A stretch of 49,484 nt of DNA from Cellulomonas cellasea (GTDB lineage Bacteria > Actinomycetota > Actinomycetes > Actinomycetales > Cellulomonadaceae), in the NCBI RefSeq assembly GCF_006538745.1, contig NZ_BJLR01000042.1, positions 1 through 49,484 of the forward strand, in the 5' to 3' direction. The position numbers and the translations under genes are program-made. Positions 19,557 through 28,148 of the stretch are shown here, one piece after another. Each line of letters starts with the position of its first letter. The stretch's first letter is position 1. The notes beneath the pieces were generated by a model. The model made no database searches, had not been told where the DNA came from, and was given only the letters and a program-made list of their open reading frames with translations.

Positions 19557-20515
19557 AACAGCGGCAGCTCGGACGGACCGGACTTCGCGTCTCGCACCTG
19601 GGTCTGGGCACGCTGACCTGGAGCCGCGACACGGACGAGCACGAGGCGAGCGAACAGCTGCGTGACTTCGTCGACGCGGGCGGCACGCTCGTGGACACCT
19701 CGGCCTCCTACGCGGAGGGTGGCGCCGAGGAGCTCCTCGGGTCGCTGCTCGACCGCATGGTGCCCCGCGACGACGTCGTGCTGTGCACCAAGGCGGGGGT
19801 GCGGCGCACGCCGTCGGGCGGTGTCGTCGACGCCTCGCGCGGCGGGCTGCTGCGCACGCTCGACGCGTCGCTGCGCCGGCTCGGGACGGACCACGTCGAC
19901 CTGTGGCTCGTGCAGACGCCCGACCCGCGCACCCCGCTCACCGAGACCGTGTCGGCGCTGCGCATCGCGGTCACGAGCGGGCGCGCGCAGTACGTCGGGC
20001 TGTCGAACCACGCGGGCTGGCAGGTCGCGCGCGCCGCGACGCTGCTCGGCGAGGACGTCGGGCTCGCCGCGGTCGAGGCCGAGTACTCGCTGCTGCAGCG
20101 CGGGATCGAGCGCGAGGTGCTGCCCGCGGCGGCCGAGATGGGCGTCGGGGTGCTCGCGTGGTCCCCGCTCGGCCGCGGGGTGCTGACCGGCAAGTACCGG
20201 CGCACGATCCCGGCCGACTCGCGCGCCGCGTCGCCGCACCTCGCGGGGTTCGTCGAGCCCTACCTCGGGGCGGAGTCGCTCTCGGTCGTCGAGGCCGTGG
20301 CGACCGCCGCGGCGGGGCTCGACCGCACGCCGCTCGACGTCGCGCTCGCCTGGCTGCGCGTCCGCACGCAGGTGACGTCGGCGATCGTGGGCGCGCGGAC
20401 GGCCGCGCAGCTGCGCGGGTCGCTCGCGGCGGAGGACGTCGTCCTGCCGCCCGAGATCCTGCACGCGCTCGACGAGGTCAGCGCCCCCGAGCTGGGGTAC
20501 CCCGAGCGGCGCTGA
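19553..20515 (+). CDS. Aldo/keto reductase family protein
   Basis: A 320-residue TIM-barrel oxidoreductase. It has GRTGLRVSHLGLGT, Asp48 and Tyr53 in VDTSASYAEG, Lys80 in CTKAG, IVGART and a standard NADPH-binding C-terminal half. The usual catalytic His in the DLYxIH motif is Gln121 here (DLWLVQTPD), so the mechanism may differ or it may reduce a narrow set of carbonyls. The ATG has no Shine-Dalgarno, and TACCCT lies eight bases before it. It is divergent from uppP. Comparable reductases occur near mshC and uppP in other actinobacteria. Confidence 0.9.
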   Translation: MEQRQLGRTGLRVSHLGLGTLTWSRDTDEHEASEQLRDFVDAGGTLVDTSASYAEGGAEELLGSLLDRMVPRDDVVLCTKAGVRRTPSGGVVDASRGGLLRTLDASLRRLGTDHVDLWLVQTPDPRTPLTETVSALRIAVTSGRAQYVGLSNHAGWQVARAATLLGEDVGLAAVEAEYSLLQRGIEREVLPAAAEMGVGVLAWSPLGRGVLTGKYRRTIPADSRAASPHLAGFVEPYLGAESLSVVEAVATAAAGLDRTPLDVALAWLRVRTQVTSAIVGARTAAQLRGSLAAEDVVLPPEILHALDEVSAPELGYPERR

Positions 20516-20568
20516 GCCCCCTCGCGGACCGCGGTCGCCGAGCCTCGGTCGTCACCGGCTGCCGGTCG

Positions 20569-20856
20569 TCACCGCTCGTCGGCGGGCACGCTCCCGGCGA
20601 GGGGCTCGAGGTCGTCGAAGTCGTCGTCGTGCTCGTCGTCGTCGTGCTCGTCGTCCTCCTCGGCGAGGTAGAACGGCGTGGCCTCGCCGTGCACCGTCCC
20701 GAGCGCGTCGTCGTACACCTCGAACGCGTCGGCCAGGATGTCGTAGGCGTCGTCGACGGCGGGGTCGTCCTCGCCCCGCCGGGTGGCGACTGCGTGGTAG
20801 TGGGCCTCGAGGGCGGCGATCAGGCGATCGAGTGCGGCACGCGGGTCGACGGTCAT
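20569..20856 (-). CDS. Small acidic protein of unknown function
   Basis: The 95-residue protein has a helical front half (MTVDPRAALDRLIAALEAHY, RRGEDDPAVDDAYDILADAF) and a strongly acidic C-terminal tail of repeated Asp/Glu/His. Similar short proteins are common next to DUF5703 genes in Micrococcales and are sometimes labelled primosomal protein, a label for which I see no support. TACCGT lies six bases before the ATG, consistent with a leaderless mRNA. It is divergent from the DUF5703 gene. Confidence 0.7.
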   Translation of the reverse strand: MTVDPRAALDRLIAALEAHYHAVATRRGEDDPAVDDAYDILADAFEVYDDALGTVHGEATPFYLAEEDDEHDDDEHDDDFDDLEPLAGSVPADER

Positions 20857-20950
20857 GCCATGACGGTAGCGCCGCGCCGTGCACAATGGCACGGGAATGG
20901 ACCGGGCGCCCCGGGCGTTGGACCGGTCTCTCGCGAGAACGGCGGTGACG

Positions 20951-21199
20951 ATGGCAGGGAGCACAGGGCGGTCCGCGCGCGGCGACTGGGTCGCGCAGGG
21001 CGGCCAGTACGAGTACCGGGTCCTCACGATCCCTCGCACGACGACCCGCGGCGACGCGCGCCGGCTGCTCACCGACGAGGCCGAGTACGGCCGCTGGGAG
21101 CTCGCCCGCACGCTGCTGTTCGCGGGCGGCGAGCGCAAGGTGTGGCTGCGGCGCAAGATCATCCGGGTGCGCAGCACCCTCGACTACACCCTCGAGTGA
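20951..21199 (+). CDS. DUF5703 family small protein
   Basis: An 82-residue protein matching the DUF5703 pattern: an aromatic YEYRVLTIPR strand, ARRLLTDEAEYGRWELARTL, then a basic WLRRKIIRVRST end. Function unknown. The ATG at 20951 is my choice because the family homology begins about 12 residues later; upstream in-frame codons would add a non-conserved extension. It ends four bases before the stop of the convergent M20 peptidase. Confidence 0.78.
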   Translation: MAGSTGRSARGDWVAQGGQYEYRVLTIPRTTTRGDARRLLTDEAEYGRWELARTLLFAGGERKVWLRRKIIRVRSTLDYTLE

Positions 21200-21202
21200 G
21201 CC

Positions 21203-22600
21203 TCAGGCGCTGCGCAGCAGGCGGTCGAGCACCCGGACGCCGAAGCGCAGCGCGTCGGTCGTGACCCGCTCGTCGACCCCGTGGAACATCCCGGCGAAGT
21301 CGAGGTCGGCGGGCAGGCGCAGCGGCGCGAAGCCGTAGCCCGTGATGCCCAGGCGGGCGAGCGACTTGTTGTCGGTGCCGCCCGACAGCGTGTAGGGCAG
21401 GACGCGCGCACCGGGGTCCTCGGCGAGCAGCGAGCCGACCATCGCGTCGACGAGGTCGCCCTCGAACGGGACCTCGAGCGCGATGTCGCGGTGGATGTGC
21501 TCGACGCGCACGTGCGGGCCGGCGAGGTCGCGGATCGTGGCGAGGAAGTCCTCCTCCGTGCCGGGCACGAACCGCCCGTCGACGACGCCCTCCGCGCGGC
21601 CGGGCACCACGTTGGCCTTGTAGCCGGCGACGAGCTGCGTCGGGTTGGTCGTGTTGCGGACGGTCGCGCCGACGAAGCGGGAAGCCGGGCCGAGCGCCCG
21701 GACCAGCCGGTCGACCGTGCCCTCGTCCTCCGGGTCGAACGGCAGTCCCGTGAGGTCGGCGACGCCCTCGAGCAGCGCGCGCACCGTGGGCGTGAGCGCG
21801 AGGGGCCACGGGTGCGCGCCGATGCGCGCGATCGCCCCGGCGAGGTGCGTCACGGCGTTGTCGGTCGTGACCTGGCTGCCGTGGCCCGCGCGCCCGTCGG
21901 CGATCAGCCGGAGCCAGCCGATGCCCTTCTCGGCGGTCTGCAGCAGGTAGGCACGGCGCCCGTCGACGTCGACCGAGAAGCCGCCGACCTCGCTGATCGC
22001 CTCCGTCGCGCCCTCGAACAGCTCGGGCCGGTTGTCGACGGACCAGCGCGCGCCCCAGACGCCGCCGGCCTCCTCGTCGGCGAAGAACGCCACGATGACG
22101 TCGCGCGCCGGCCGTCGGCCCTCGCGGGCCATCTGCCGCACGACCGCGAGGATCATCGCGTCCATGTCCTTCATGTCGACGGCGCCGCGGCCCCACACGA
22201 GGCCGTCGTGCACCTCGCCCGCGAACGGGTCGATCTTCCAGTCCTTGGCCTGGGCCGGGACCACGTCGAGGTGCCCGTGCAGGACGAGCGCGGGACGGCT
22301 GCGGTCCTCCCCCTCGAGGCGCACGACGACGTTCGCCCGGCCCGGGGCGGTCTCGTAGTACTCGGGCGCGAGCCCGACCTCGGTCAGCAGGGCCATCACG
22401 TGCTCGGCCGCGGCGCGCTCCCCCGGACCCGAGCCGTCGCCGTAGTTCGAGGTGTCGAGGCGGATGAGCTCCTGGCAGATCCGGACGACCTCGTCCTCCG
22501 CCGTCGGGTGCCCGCCGACCTGCTCACGGGCACCGGGGACCGCTCCCGTCGCGAGGCGGTCGGAGGGCTCGGAGGACGCGGCGGAGGGAACCGTGGGCAT
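21203..22600 (-). CDS. M20 family metallopeptidase (DapE/ArgE-like)
   Basis: A 465-residue cytosolic di-zinc peptidase or deacylase. Metal-binding positions are visible in LVLHGHLDVVPA (His108, His110), GRGAVDMKD (Asp142) and FFADEEAGG (Glu176, Glu177, with the general base first), with the later GGTDNKSLARLG metal-binding motif. It resembles M. tuberculosis Rv2141c, annotated DapE2, but the substrate cannot be read from sequence. The ATG at 22600 lies seven bases after TACCGT with no Shine-Dalgarno. The M3 peptidase gene lies upstream on the same strand, separated by a strong hairpin. Confidence 0.93.
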   Translation of the reverse strand: MPTVPSAASSEPSDRLATGAVPGAREQVGGHPTAEDEVVRICQELIRLDTSNYGDGSGPGERAAAEHVMALLTEVGLAPEYYETAPGRANVVVRLEGEDRSRPALVLHGHLDVVPAQAKDWKIDPFAGEVHDGLVWGRGAVDMKDMDAMILAVVRQMAREGRRPARDVIVAFFADEEAGGVWGARWSVDNRPELFEGATEAISEVGGFSVDVDGRRAYLLQTAEKGIGWLRLIADGRAGHGSQVTTDNAVTHLAGAIARIGAHPWPLALTPTVRALLEGVADLTGLPFDPEDEGTVDRLVRALGPASRFVGATVRNTTNPTQLVAGYKANVVPGRAEGVVDGRFVPGTEEDFLATIRDLAGPHVRVEHIHRDIALEVPFEGDLVDAMVGSLLAEDPGARVLPYTLSGGTDNKSLARLGITGYGFAPLRLPADLDFAGMFHGVDERVTTDALRFGVRVLDRLLRSA

Positions 22601-22625
22601 GCGCACCACGGTACCCGCGCGCCCG

Positions 22626-22681
22626 GGCGCGCCGTGCGGGCCGACGAGGGCGGTGCCCCTCCTCGGCGCGCACGGCGCGCC
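22626..22681 (-). terminator. Long hairpin between M3 and M20 peptidase genes
   Basis: GGCGCGCCGTGCG (22626-22638) pairs perfectly with CGCACGGCGCGCC (22669-22681), and the inner CCGACGAGGG/CCCTCCTCGG extends the stem with one mismatch. It starts a few bases after the M3 stop codon, so it probably ends that transcript on the minus strand. No T-run follows, as usual in such GC-rich genomes. Confidence 0.6.
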
Positions 22682-22688
22682 GGTCGCG

Positions 22689-24788
22689 TCAGGCTCCGGC
22701 GGCGGGCGGGACGGCGTCCAGCAGCCCGCGCCGCGCGAGGAGCGCCTCGATCTGCGGGTCGCGGCCGCGCAGGTCGCGGAACGCCTCGAGCGGGTCGCAG
22801 GAGCCGCCCCGCGAGAGCAGCGCCGCGCGGAACCGGTCGCCGTTGGCGCGCGAGAGGCCGCCGTTCTCCCGGAACCACTCGACGGTGTCCGCGTCGAGCA
22901 CCTCCGACCAGATGTAGGAGTAGTACCCGGCCGAGTAGCCGCCGCCGAAGACGTGGTTGAAGTACGTCGTGCGGTACCGCGGCGGCACCGGCGCGAACGC
23001 GACCCCGGCCCGCTCGAGCGCGGCCTGCTCGAACGGCACGACGTCCTCGACGTCGGTCGGGACCTCGTCGGGCGCGAGCCGGTACCAGGCCTGGTCGAGC
23101 AGCGCGGCCGCGAGGTACTCCGTCGTCGCGAACCCCTCGCCGTCCTGCTGCGAGGCGAGCAGCGTGTCGACCCACTCCTGCGGCATCGGCTCGCCGGTCA
23201 CGTGGTGCACCGCGTACTCGCGCAGGACCGCCGGGTCGAAGATCCACATCTCGTTGACCTGCGAGGGGTACTCGACGAAGTCGCGCGGCACCGAGGTGCC
23301 CGACTGCGACGGCCACCGCACCGCCGAGAACAGCCCGTGCAGCGCGTGCCCGAACTCGTGGAACAGCGTCACGACCTCGTCGGACGTGAGCAGCGTCGGC
23401 TGGCCCGCCGGCGGCTTGGGGATGTTGAGGTTGTTCACGACGACGGGCTGCTCGCCGAGCAGCGTGGACTGGTCGACGAGGTTGTTCATCCACGCGCCGC
23501 CCCGCTTGGACTCGCGGGTCCAGAAGTCGCCGAGGAACAGCCCGAGCCCCGTGCCGTCGGCCTCGAGCACCTCGAACACGCGGACGTCCGGGTGGTAACC
23601 GACGAGGTCGGGGCGCTCGGTGAAGCGCAGGCCGTAGAGCTCGCCCGCCGCACGGAAGACGCCGTCGCGCAGCACGCGCTCGAGCTCGAGGTACGGGCGC
23701 AGCAGCGCGTCGTCGAGGGCGCGCCGCTCCTTGCGGACCTGCTCGGCGTAGTACGCCCAGTCCCATGGCTCGAGCGTCGCGCCGGGCACGTCGCGCTCGA
23801 GCGCGGCCTGCAGGTCGGCGGCCTCGGCCCGCGCGTTCGCGACCGCGGCCGGCGCGAGGCGCGCGAGCATCGCCTCGACGGCCTCGGCCGTCTTGGCGGT
23901 CGCGTCCTCGGCGACGTACGCCGCGTGGTGCGCGTACCCGAGCAGCTGTGCGCGCTCGGCCCGCAGCCGCGCGAGCGCGAGGAGCGTCGCGCGCGTGTCG
24001 TGCTCGTCGCGCGTCGCACCGCGGCCGACCGACGCGCGGTGGACGCGCTCGCGCAGCCCGCGGTCCCGGAGCACCGCGAGCGGGGCCTGCTGGGTCGGGA
24101 GCTGCAGCTCGAGGAGCCAGCCCGCCTCGTGGCCCCGACCGCGCGCCGCCTCGGCCGCGGCGGCGCGGGCGTCCTCGGGGAGCCCGTCGAGCTCCGCCTC
24201 GTCGGTCACGAGCACCGCGGCGGCGTTCGTGCCCGCGAGCAGGATCCGGCCGAACGCGGTCTCGAGCGAGGTGATCTCGCCGTTGAGCGCCCGGAGGCGC
24301 TCCTGCGCCGCGTCGTCGAGCTCGATGCCCGAGCGCACGAACGCGACGGCGGTGCGGTGCAGCAGCCAGGCGGTGTCGGGGTCGAGCACGAGCTCGCCGG
24401 CCTCGACCTGGTCCTGCAGCGCGCGCACGCGGGCGTACAGCCGGCGGTCGAGGTAGATCGCGTCGTGGTGCTGCGCGAGGAGCGGGGCGACGTGCTCCTC
24501 CGCGGCCTCCAGGCCCGGCGTCGAGTCGGAGCTCGACTGGTTGAAGAACGCCGTCGCGGACACCCGCAGGAGCCGCCCCGCACGCTCGAGCGCCTCGAGG
24601 GTGTTCTCGACCGTGGGCGCCTCCGGGTCGGTCGCGACGCGCTCGACCTCGGCTCGGTGCTGGGCCATGCCGGCCAGCATCGCGGGCAGGAAGTGCTCCT
24701 CGCGGATCACGCGGAAGTCGGGCAGCCCGTACGGGAGGGTCGACGCCGACGCGAAGGGGTTCGCCGGGTCGAGGGTGGTGTCGGTCAT
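22689..24788 (-). CDS. M3 family oligopeptidase (peptidyl-dipeptidase Dcp-like)
   Basis: A 699-residue zinc metallopeptidase. The zinc motif HEFGH lies at 477-481, followed by the third ligand Glu in FVEYPSQVNE (about 506) and the substrate-binding FNHVFGGGYSAGYYSYIW segment of M3A enzymes. The front half is the helical cap of oligopeptidase A/Dcp. It should trim short peptides in the cytosol. The ATG start MTDTTLDPANP fits the family; a CATGAT hexamer lies seven bases before it. Downstream are a terminator-like hairpin and the M20 peptidase. Confidence 0.94.
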   Translation of the reverse strand: MTDTTLDPANPFASASTLPYGLPDFRVIREEHFLPAMLAGMAQHRAEVERVATDPEAPTVENTLEALERAGRLLRVSATAFFNQSSSDSTPGLEAAEEHVAPLLAQHHDAIYLDRRLYARVRALQDQVEAGELVLDPDTAWLLHRTAVAFVRSGIELDDAAQERLRALNGEITSLETAFGRILLAGTNAAAVLVTDEAELDGLPEDARAAAAEAARGRGHEAGWLLELQLPTQQAPLAVLRDRGLRERVHRASVGRGATRDEHDTRATLLALARLRAERAQLLGYAHHAAYVAEDATAKTAEAVEAMLARLAPAAVANARAEAADLQAALERDVPGATLEPWDWAYYAEQVRKERRALDDALLRPYLELERVLRDGVFRAAGELYGLRFTERPDLVGYHPDVRVFEVLEADGTGLGLFLGDFWTRESKRGGAWMNNLVDQSTLLGEQPVVVNNLNIPKPPAGQPTLLTSDEVVTLFHEFGHALHGLFSAVRWPSQSGTSVPRDFVEYPSQVNEMWIFDPAVLREYAVHHVTGEPMPQEWVDTLLASQQDGEGFATTEYLAAALLDQAWYRLAPDEVPTDVEDVVPFEQAALERAGVAFAPVPPRYRTTYFNHVFGGGYSAGYYSYIWSEVLDADTVEWFRENGGLSRANGDRFRAALLSRGGSCDPLEAFRDLRGRDPQIEALLARRGLLDAVPPAAGA

Positions 24789-24912
24789 GCGGACCATCAT
24801 GACCGACGGGTGCGACGCGGCACCGGGAACCCGCCCGTAGGCGTCGTCGTGGACCGCGGCTCGGCTCGTCGCCGTCGGGGTGCAGCCGAGGACCGCGGCC
24901 CCGTCGCGCGGC

Positions 24913-25458
24913 TCACGGCCGCGGGTCGCCCGCGAGCAGCGTGCCGACCCAGCCGTCCCGGCGGCTGCCTCGCTGCAGGACGAACCCGCGCACCGTGCCC
25001 TCGACCCGGAACCCGGCACGCTCGGCGACGCGCAGCGACGCGGTGTTCCCGACGACCGCGCTCCAGCTGAGCCGGTCCAGCCCGAGGCGGTCCGGCCGCA
25101 GCGCGTGGTCGACGACGAGCCGGACCGCGCGCGTCATGACGCCGCGGCCCCGCGCGTCCGGCCCCAGCCAGTAGCCGATCTCCGCCGACGCGCCGGGGGC
25201 CAGGGACAGGCCGATCATCCCGTCCAGTCGGTCCGTGGCGGCGTCCCGGACCGCCCACGTCAGCTCCGCCCCCGTCGCCCACCCGGCGTCGACGACGTGC
25301 TCGACGAAGCCCGCGGCGTCGGCCCGCGTGTAGGGCGACGGGACGACCGTCCACTCCTGGACGTCGGGGTCCTGGCACAGCTCGGTGATGCGGTCGACGT
25401 CCGCGGGCTCCGGTGCGCGGAGCACCACCACGTCGTCGGTCAGCTCGACTCTGTCCAT
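24913..25458 (-). CDS. GNAT family N-acetyltransferase
   Basis: A 181-residue acyl-CoA transferase of the RimJ/RimL-like subgroup. It has LRAPEPADVDRITELC, AEIGYWLGPDARGRGVMTRAV (the acetyl-CoA loop) and SWSAVVGNTASLRVAERAGFRVEGTV split across the C-terminal half. Possible substrates are ribosomal protein N-termini or small amines; none can be chosen. The ATG at 25458 begins a typical fold start; an in-frame GTG five codons upstream is the alternative. Confidence 0.88.
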   Translation of the reverse strand: MDRVELTDDVVVLRAPEPADVDRITELCQDPDVQEWTVVPSPYTRADAAGFVEHVVDAGWATGAELTWAVRDAATDRLDGMIGLSLAPGASAEIGYWLGPDARGRGVMTRAVRLVVDHALRPDRLGLDRLSWSAVVGNTASLRVAERAGFRVEGTVRGFVLQRGSRRDGWVGTLLAGDPRP

Positions 25459-25495
25459 GCGGAACCCTGGCACGCGGCCCGCGTGGTCCGCACGG

Positions 25496-26053
25496 TCATT
25501 GCGGAGGCGTGCCGTCCGCGGGCGGGACGCGGCAGCGCAGCTCGAGGAAGCCGTCGGGGAAGTGCGTGACCGCCAGCAGCTCGAGGCGCCCGGTGAGCCG
25601 GTGCGGCAGCAGCGGCGTGCCGCCCCCGAGGACGACGGGAGCGACGCCGAGCCAGATCTCGTCGAGCAGCCCGCGCGCCGCGAACTGCCCGACGAGGTCC
25701 CCGCCGCCGACGAGCCACACGTTGCGGCCCGCGGCCGCCTCGACCATCCGCGCGTGGACGTCCTCGACGGGGTCGCGCGTCAGCTCCACCCCGGTCCCGG
25801 GGGCCACCGGGAGGTCGCGGTGCGTGAAGACCCACGTGCGCTGGTCCGAGTACGGCCACGGCCCGCCCTGGCCGAGCATGAACTCGTACGTCGCCGCGCC
25901 CATCGCGATGGCCCCGGTGCCCGCGACGAACGTGTCGACGTGCGCCATGAGGCCCTCGGTGTCGTTGAACTGGAACAGCCAGTCGAGCGAGCCCTCGGGG
26001 TCGGCGATGTAGCCGTCGACGCTCGCGGCGACGAGGTACTGGGTCAGCGTCAT
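25496..26053 (-). CDS. Dihydrofolate reductase family protein (RibD C-terminal type)
   Basis: A 185-residue reductase of the family that includes the RibD C-terminal domain and dihydrofolate reductase. Recognisable parts are LVAASVDGYIADPEGSLDWL at the front, the GAATYEFML motif, and VWLVGGGDLVGQF with the NADPH-binding Gly run. It lacks the deaminase domain of full RibD, so it is a stand-alone reductase of unknown substrate. The ATG at 26053 fits the family start. Confidence 0.88.
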   Translation of the reverse strand: MTLTQYLVAASVDGYIADPEGSLDWLFQFNDTEGLMAHVDTFVAGTGAIAMGAATYEFMLGQGGPWPYSDQRTWVFTHRDLPVAPGTGVELTRDPVEDVHARMVEAAAGRNVWLVGGGDLVGQFAARGLLDEIWLGVAPVVLGGGTPLLPHRLTGRLELLAVTHFPDGFLELRCRVPPADGTPPQ

Positions 26054-26127
26054 GCGACGAGCGTGCACCCGGGCGCCGACACGGCGGCGTGGAGCGCCCG
26101 CCGCCCGCCGCCCGTTCCCGCGCCGCG

Positions 26128-26214
26128 TCAGGCGCGGGCGGGCGGGGGTCAGGCGCGGGCGGGCCGGGGGGTCGGGCGCGGGCGGGCCGGGGGTCAGGTG
26201 CGGGCGGGCCGCGA
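26128..26214. repeat. Four 21-23 bp tandem repeats abutting the ald stop codon
   Basis: Units beginning tcaggcgcgggcggg at 26128, 26149, 26172 (tcgggc) and 26194 (tcaggt) run into the ald stop codon (tca at 26215). On the minus strand each unit ends in CCCGCCCGC(G/A)CCTGA or a close variant, so the array looks like copies of a stop-codon-containing segment. Confidence 0.7.
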
Positions 26215-27342
26215 TCAGCCGGCCGCGGTGCCCAGCGCCGCGTCGACCGGCTGCACCGGGTAGCCGTGCGCCGCGCCGACCGCCGCGTTGTGCAGCGCCC
26301 CGGCGTGCGTCGTGAGCCCGCGGGCGAGTGCGGGGTCGGCCGCGAGCGCACCGCGCCAGCCGTGGTCCGCCAGGGCCGTGAGGTACGGCAGGGTCGCGTT
26401 CGTCAGCGCGCGCGTCGACGTCACGGGGACCGCGCCGGGCATGTTCGCGACGCAGTAGAAGACGCTGCGGTGCACGGGGAACGTCGGGTCGGCGTGCGTC
26501 GTCGGGCGCGTCGACTCGAAGCAGCCGCCCTGGTCGACCGCGATGTCGACGAGCACCGACCCGGGGCGCATCGTCGCGACCATCTCGTCGGTCACGAGCT
26601 TGGGGGCGCGCGCACCTGGCACGAGCACGGCACCGACGACGAGGTCGGCGCGGGCGACCTCGCGCGCGATCGCGTAGGCGCTCGAGGCCAGCGTCCGGAC
26701 GCGCCCGGCGAACGCGGCGTCGAGGTCGCGCAGGCGCGGCAGGGAGACGTCGAGCACCGTGACCTCGGCGTGCATGCCGAGCGCGATCTCGGCGGCGTGC
26801 CGGCCGGCGACCCCGCCCCCGATCACGACGACGCTCGCGGGGGCGACCCCGGGGACCCCGCCGAGCAGCGTGCCCGAGCCGCCCTCGTTCTTCATGAGGT
26901 GGTAGGCGCCCACCTGGGTCGCGAGCCGGCCGGCGACCTCGCTCATCGGCGCGAGCAGCGGGAGGGCCCCGTCGGCGAGCTGGACCGTCTCGTAGGCGAC
27001 GGACGTGGTGCCCGCGGCGAGGAGCGCGTCAGTCGCGGGCCGGTCCGCGGCGAGGTGCAGGTAGGTGAACAGCACGTGCCCGTCCCGCAGGAGCGGGTAC
27101 TCCGAGGCGACCGGCTCCTTGACCTTGCACACGAGGTCCGCGGTCCCCCACACCTCCTCGGCGGTCGGGAGGACCCGCGCGCCGGCGACGCGGAAGTCCT
27201 CGTCGTCGATGGCGGAGCCCGTCCCGGCTCCCGTCTGGACGACGACCTCGTGCCCGGCCCGGACGAGCTGGTCGACGCCCGCGGGCGTCACCGCCACCCG
27301 GTACTCGTGGTTCTTGACCTCGGTGGGGACACCAATTCTCAT
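26215..27342 (-). CDS. ald: Alanine dehydrogenase
   Basis: NAD-dependent, reversible deamination of L-alanine to pyruvate. The 375-residue length fits the family. Lys75 (in CKVKEP) and His96 (in YLHLAAD) are the known catalytic residues at the known positions, and VVVIGGGVAGRHAAE is the NAD-binding loop. The ATG has GAGGAG six bases upstream. A TAACAT hexamer about 55 bases upstream could be the -10 box. In mycobacteria ald responds to AldR and nitrogen or redox state; no such regulator is adjacent here. Confidence 0.96.
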   Translation of the reverse strand: MRIGVPTEVKNHEYRVAVTPAGVDQLVRAGHEVVVQTGAGTGSAIDDEDFRVAGARVLPTAEEVWGTADLVCKVKEPVASEYPLLRDGHVLFTYLHLAADRPATDALLAAGTTSVAYETVQLADGALPLLAPMSEVAGRLATQVGAYHLMKNEGGSGTLLGGVPGVAPASVVVIGGGVAGRHAAEIALGMHAEVTVLDVSLPRLRDLDAAFAGRVRTLASSAYAIAREVARADLVVGAVLVPGARAPKLVTDEMVATMRPGSVLVDIAVDQGGCFESTRPTTHADPTFPVHRSVFYCVANMPGAVPVTSTRALTNATLPYLTALADHGWRGALAADPALARGLTTHAGALHNAAVGAAHGYPVQPVDAALGTAAG

Positions 27343-27431
27343 CGACGGCTCCTCGTGGGTGCGCTCGACGTGCGGGTTCGGTGCTCCGGATGTTACGGGA
27401 CGGGGTCGGTGCGCGCGCGGGTCACGCGCAG

Positions 27432-27471
27432 ACGGCCCCGGACCTGGGCTGAGCCGCAGGTCCGGGGCCGT
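27432..27471. terminator. 15-bp perfect hairpin upstream of ald
   Basis: ACGGCCCCGGACCTG (27432-27446) and CAGGTCCGGGGCCGT (27457-27471) form a 15-bp perfect stem with a 10-base loop. It lies 90 bp upstream of ald and beyond the 3' side of the small-protein gene, and probably isolates the ald promoter from upstream transcription. Confidence 0.6.
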
Positions 27472-27879
27472 CGCCGCCGGTCAGCATCTGTACGTCACCG
27501 TCCGTCGCGCCCGCTTGTCCTCTTCACGCGCGACCTGAACCGCCCCGGGCCTGCTTGGGGGCCGTCGGTGACGAGCCACCCGGACCACGTCCGTCCACCC
27601 CTCACGAGGGGAGCGTTCTCCGTGTCCGGGCCGATCCTTCGCGGCGGGATGCTGACACCGCCGCGCAGACCGGGAGACTCGATCATGACCCTCTCAGCGC
27701 TCAGGGTCGAGGCTTTATTCCGCTCGTCCCGCGCGAGGCGCGCGACGACCCGGACGGGAGACCCCGGCGCGGCGGTGCGCCCGGGTCCCGCACGGTCCGT
27801 GCCGGGCCGCGCCGGCGTGCACCGGGCGGCGTGTCCGCCGAGGACCGGGCCCGTTCCCGGTCCGTCGACGGAGCGTGCG
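27472..27879. other. Gene-poor 408-bp stretch
   Basis: Part of this region (27480-27720) is less GC-rich and lacks the codon bias of its neighbours. A minus-strand reading frame of 63 codons (27495-27686, ATG after GAGAGG) exists, but its spacing to the start is short and I see no family, so I do not call it a gene. A small hairpin CCCCT-CACG-AGGGG lies near 27598. No known riboswitch or RNA was recognised. Confidence 0.4.
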
Positions 27880-28011
27880 TCAGTCGCGCGAGGTGCCGGC
27901 CGTGGCCGGGTCACCCAGCTCGCCCACGAGCGCGTCGTAGATCGGCGAGGCGCTCGATCCGGTCGACGTGCTCACGGCCGCGGGCTGCTGCTGGCGGTCG
28001 GTTCGAGACAT
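27880..28011 (-). CDS. 43-residue small protein with strong ribosome binding site
   Basis: The ATG at 28011 follows AGGAG with five bases spacing, the best Shine-Dalgarno in its surroundings. The product has no Cys, begins MSRTDRQQQPAA, has a Ser/Thr-rich middle, a conserved-looking SPIYDALVGELGDP core and a short Thr/Ser tail. I do not recognise a family; it could be a regulatory peptide, a RiPP-like precursor, or a short conserved actinobacterial protein. No modification enzyme is next to it: upstream is a flavoprotein reductase and downstream the 408-bp gene-poor stretch. Confidence 0.6.
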   Translation of the reverse strand: MSRTDRQQQPAAVSTSTGSSASPIYDALVGELGDPATAGTSRD

Positions 28012-28148
28012 GAGAGCTCCTGGTGCCGATGACATGTGCCGCAACATCTTCGCGGCAAACGGGTGACCGTGCCACACGAGCGTCCCGCGGGCGCCGCGGG
28101 CGGGCCCCTCGCCGGCCCGCACCCGTGACGCGCGCATCGTGCTCCGCG

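Noticed and set aside
27495-27686. 63-codon frame on the minus strand after GAGAGG
   Set aside because: The ribosome site is too close to the ATG and no conserved feature is visible, so it is only mentioned in the gene-poor region entry.
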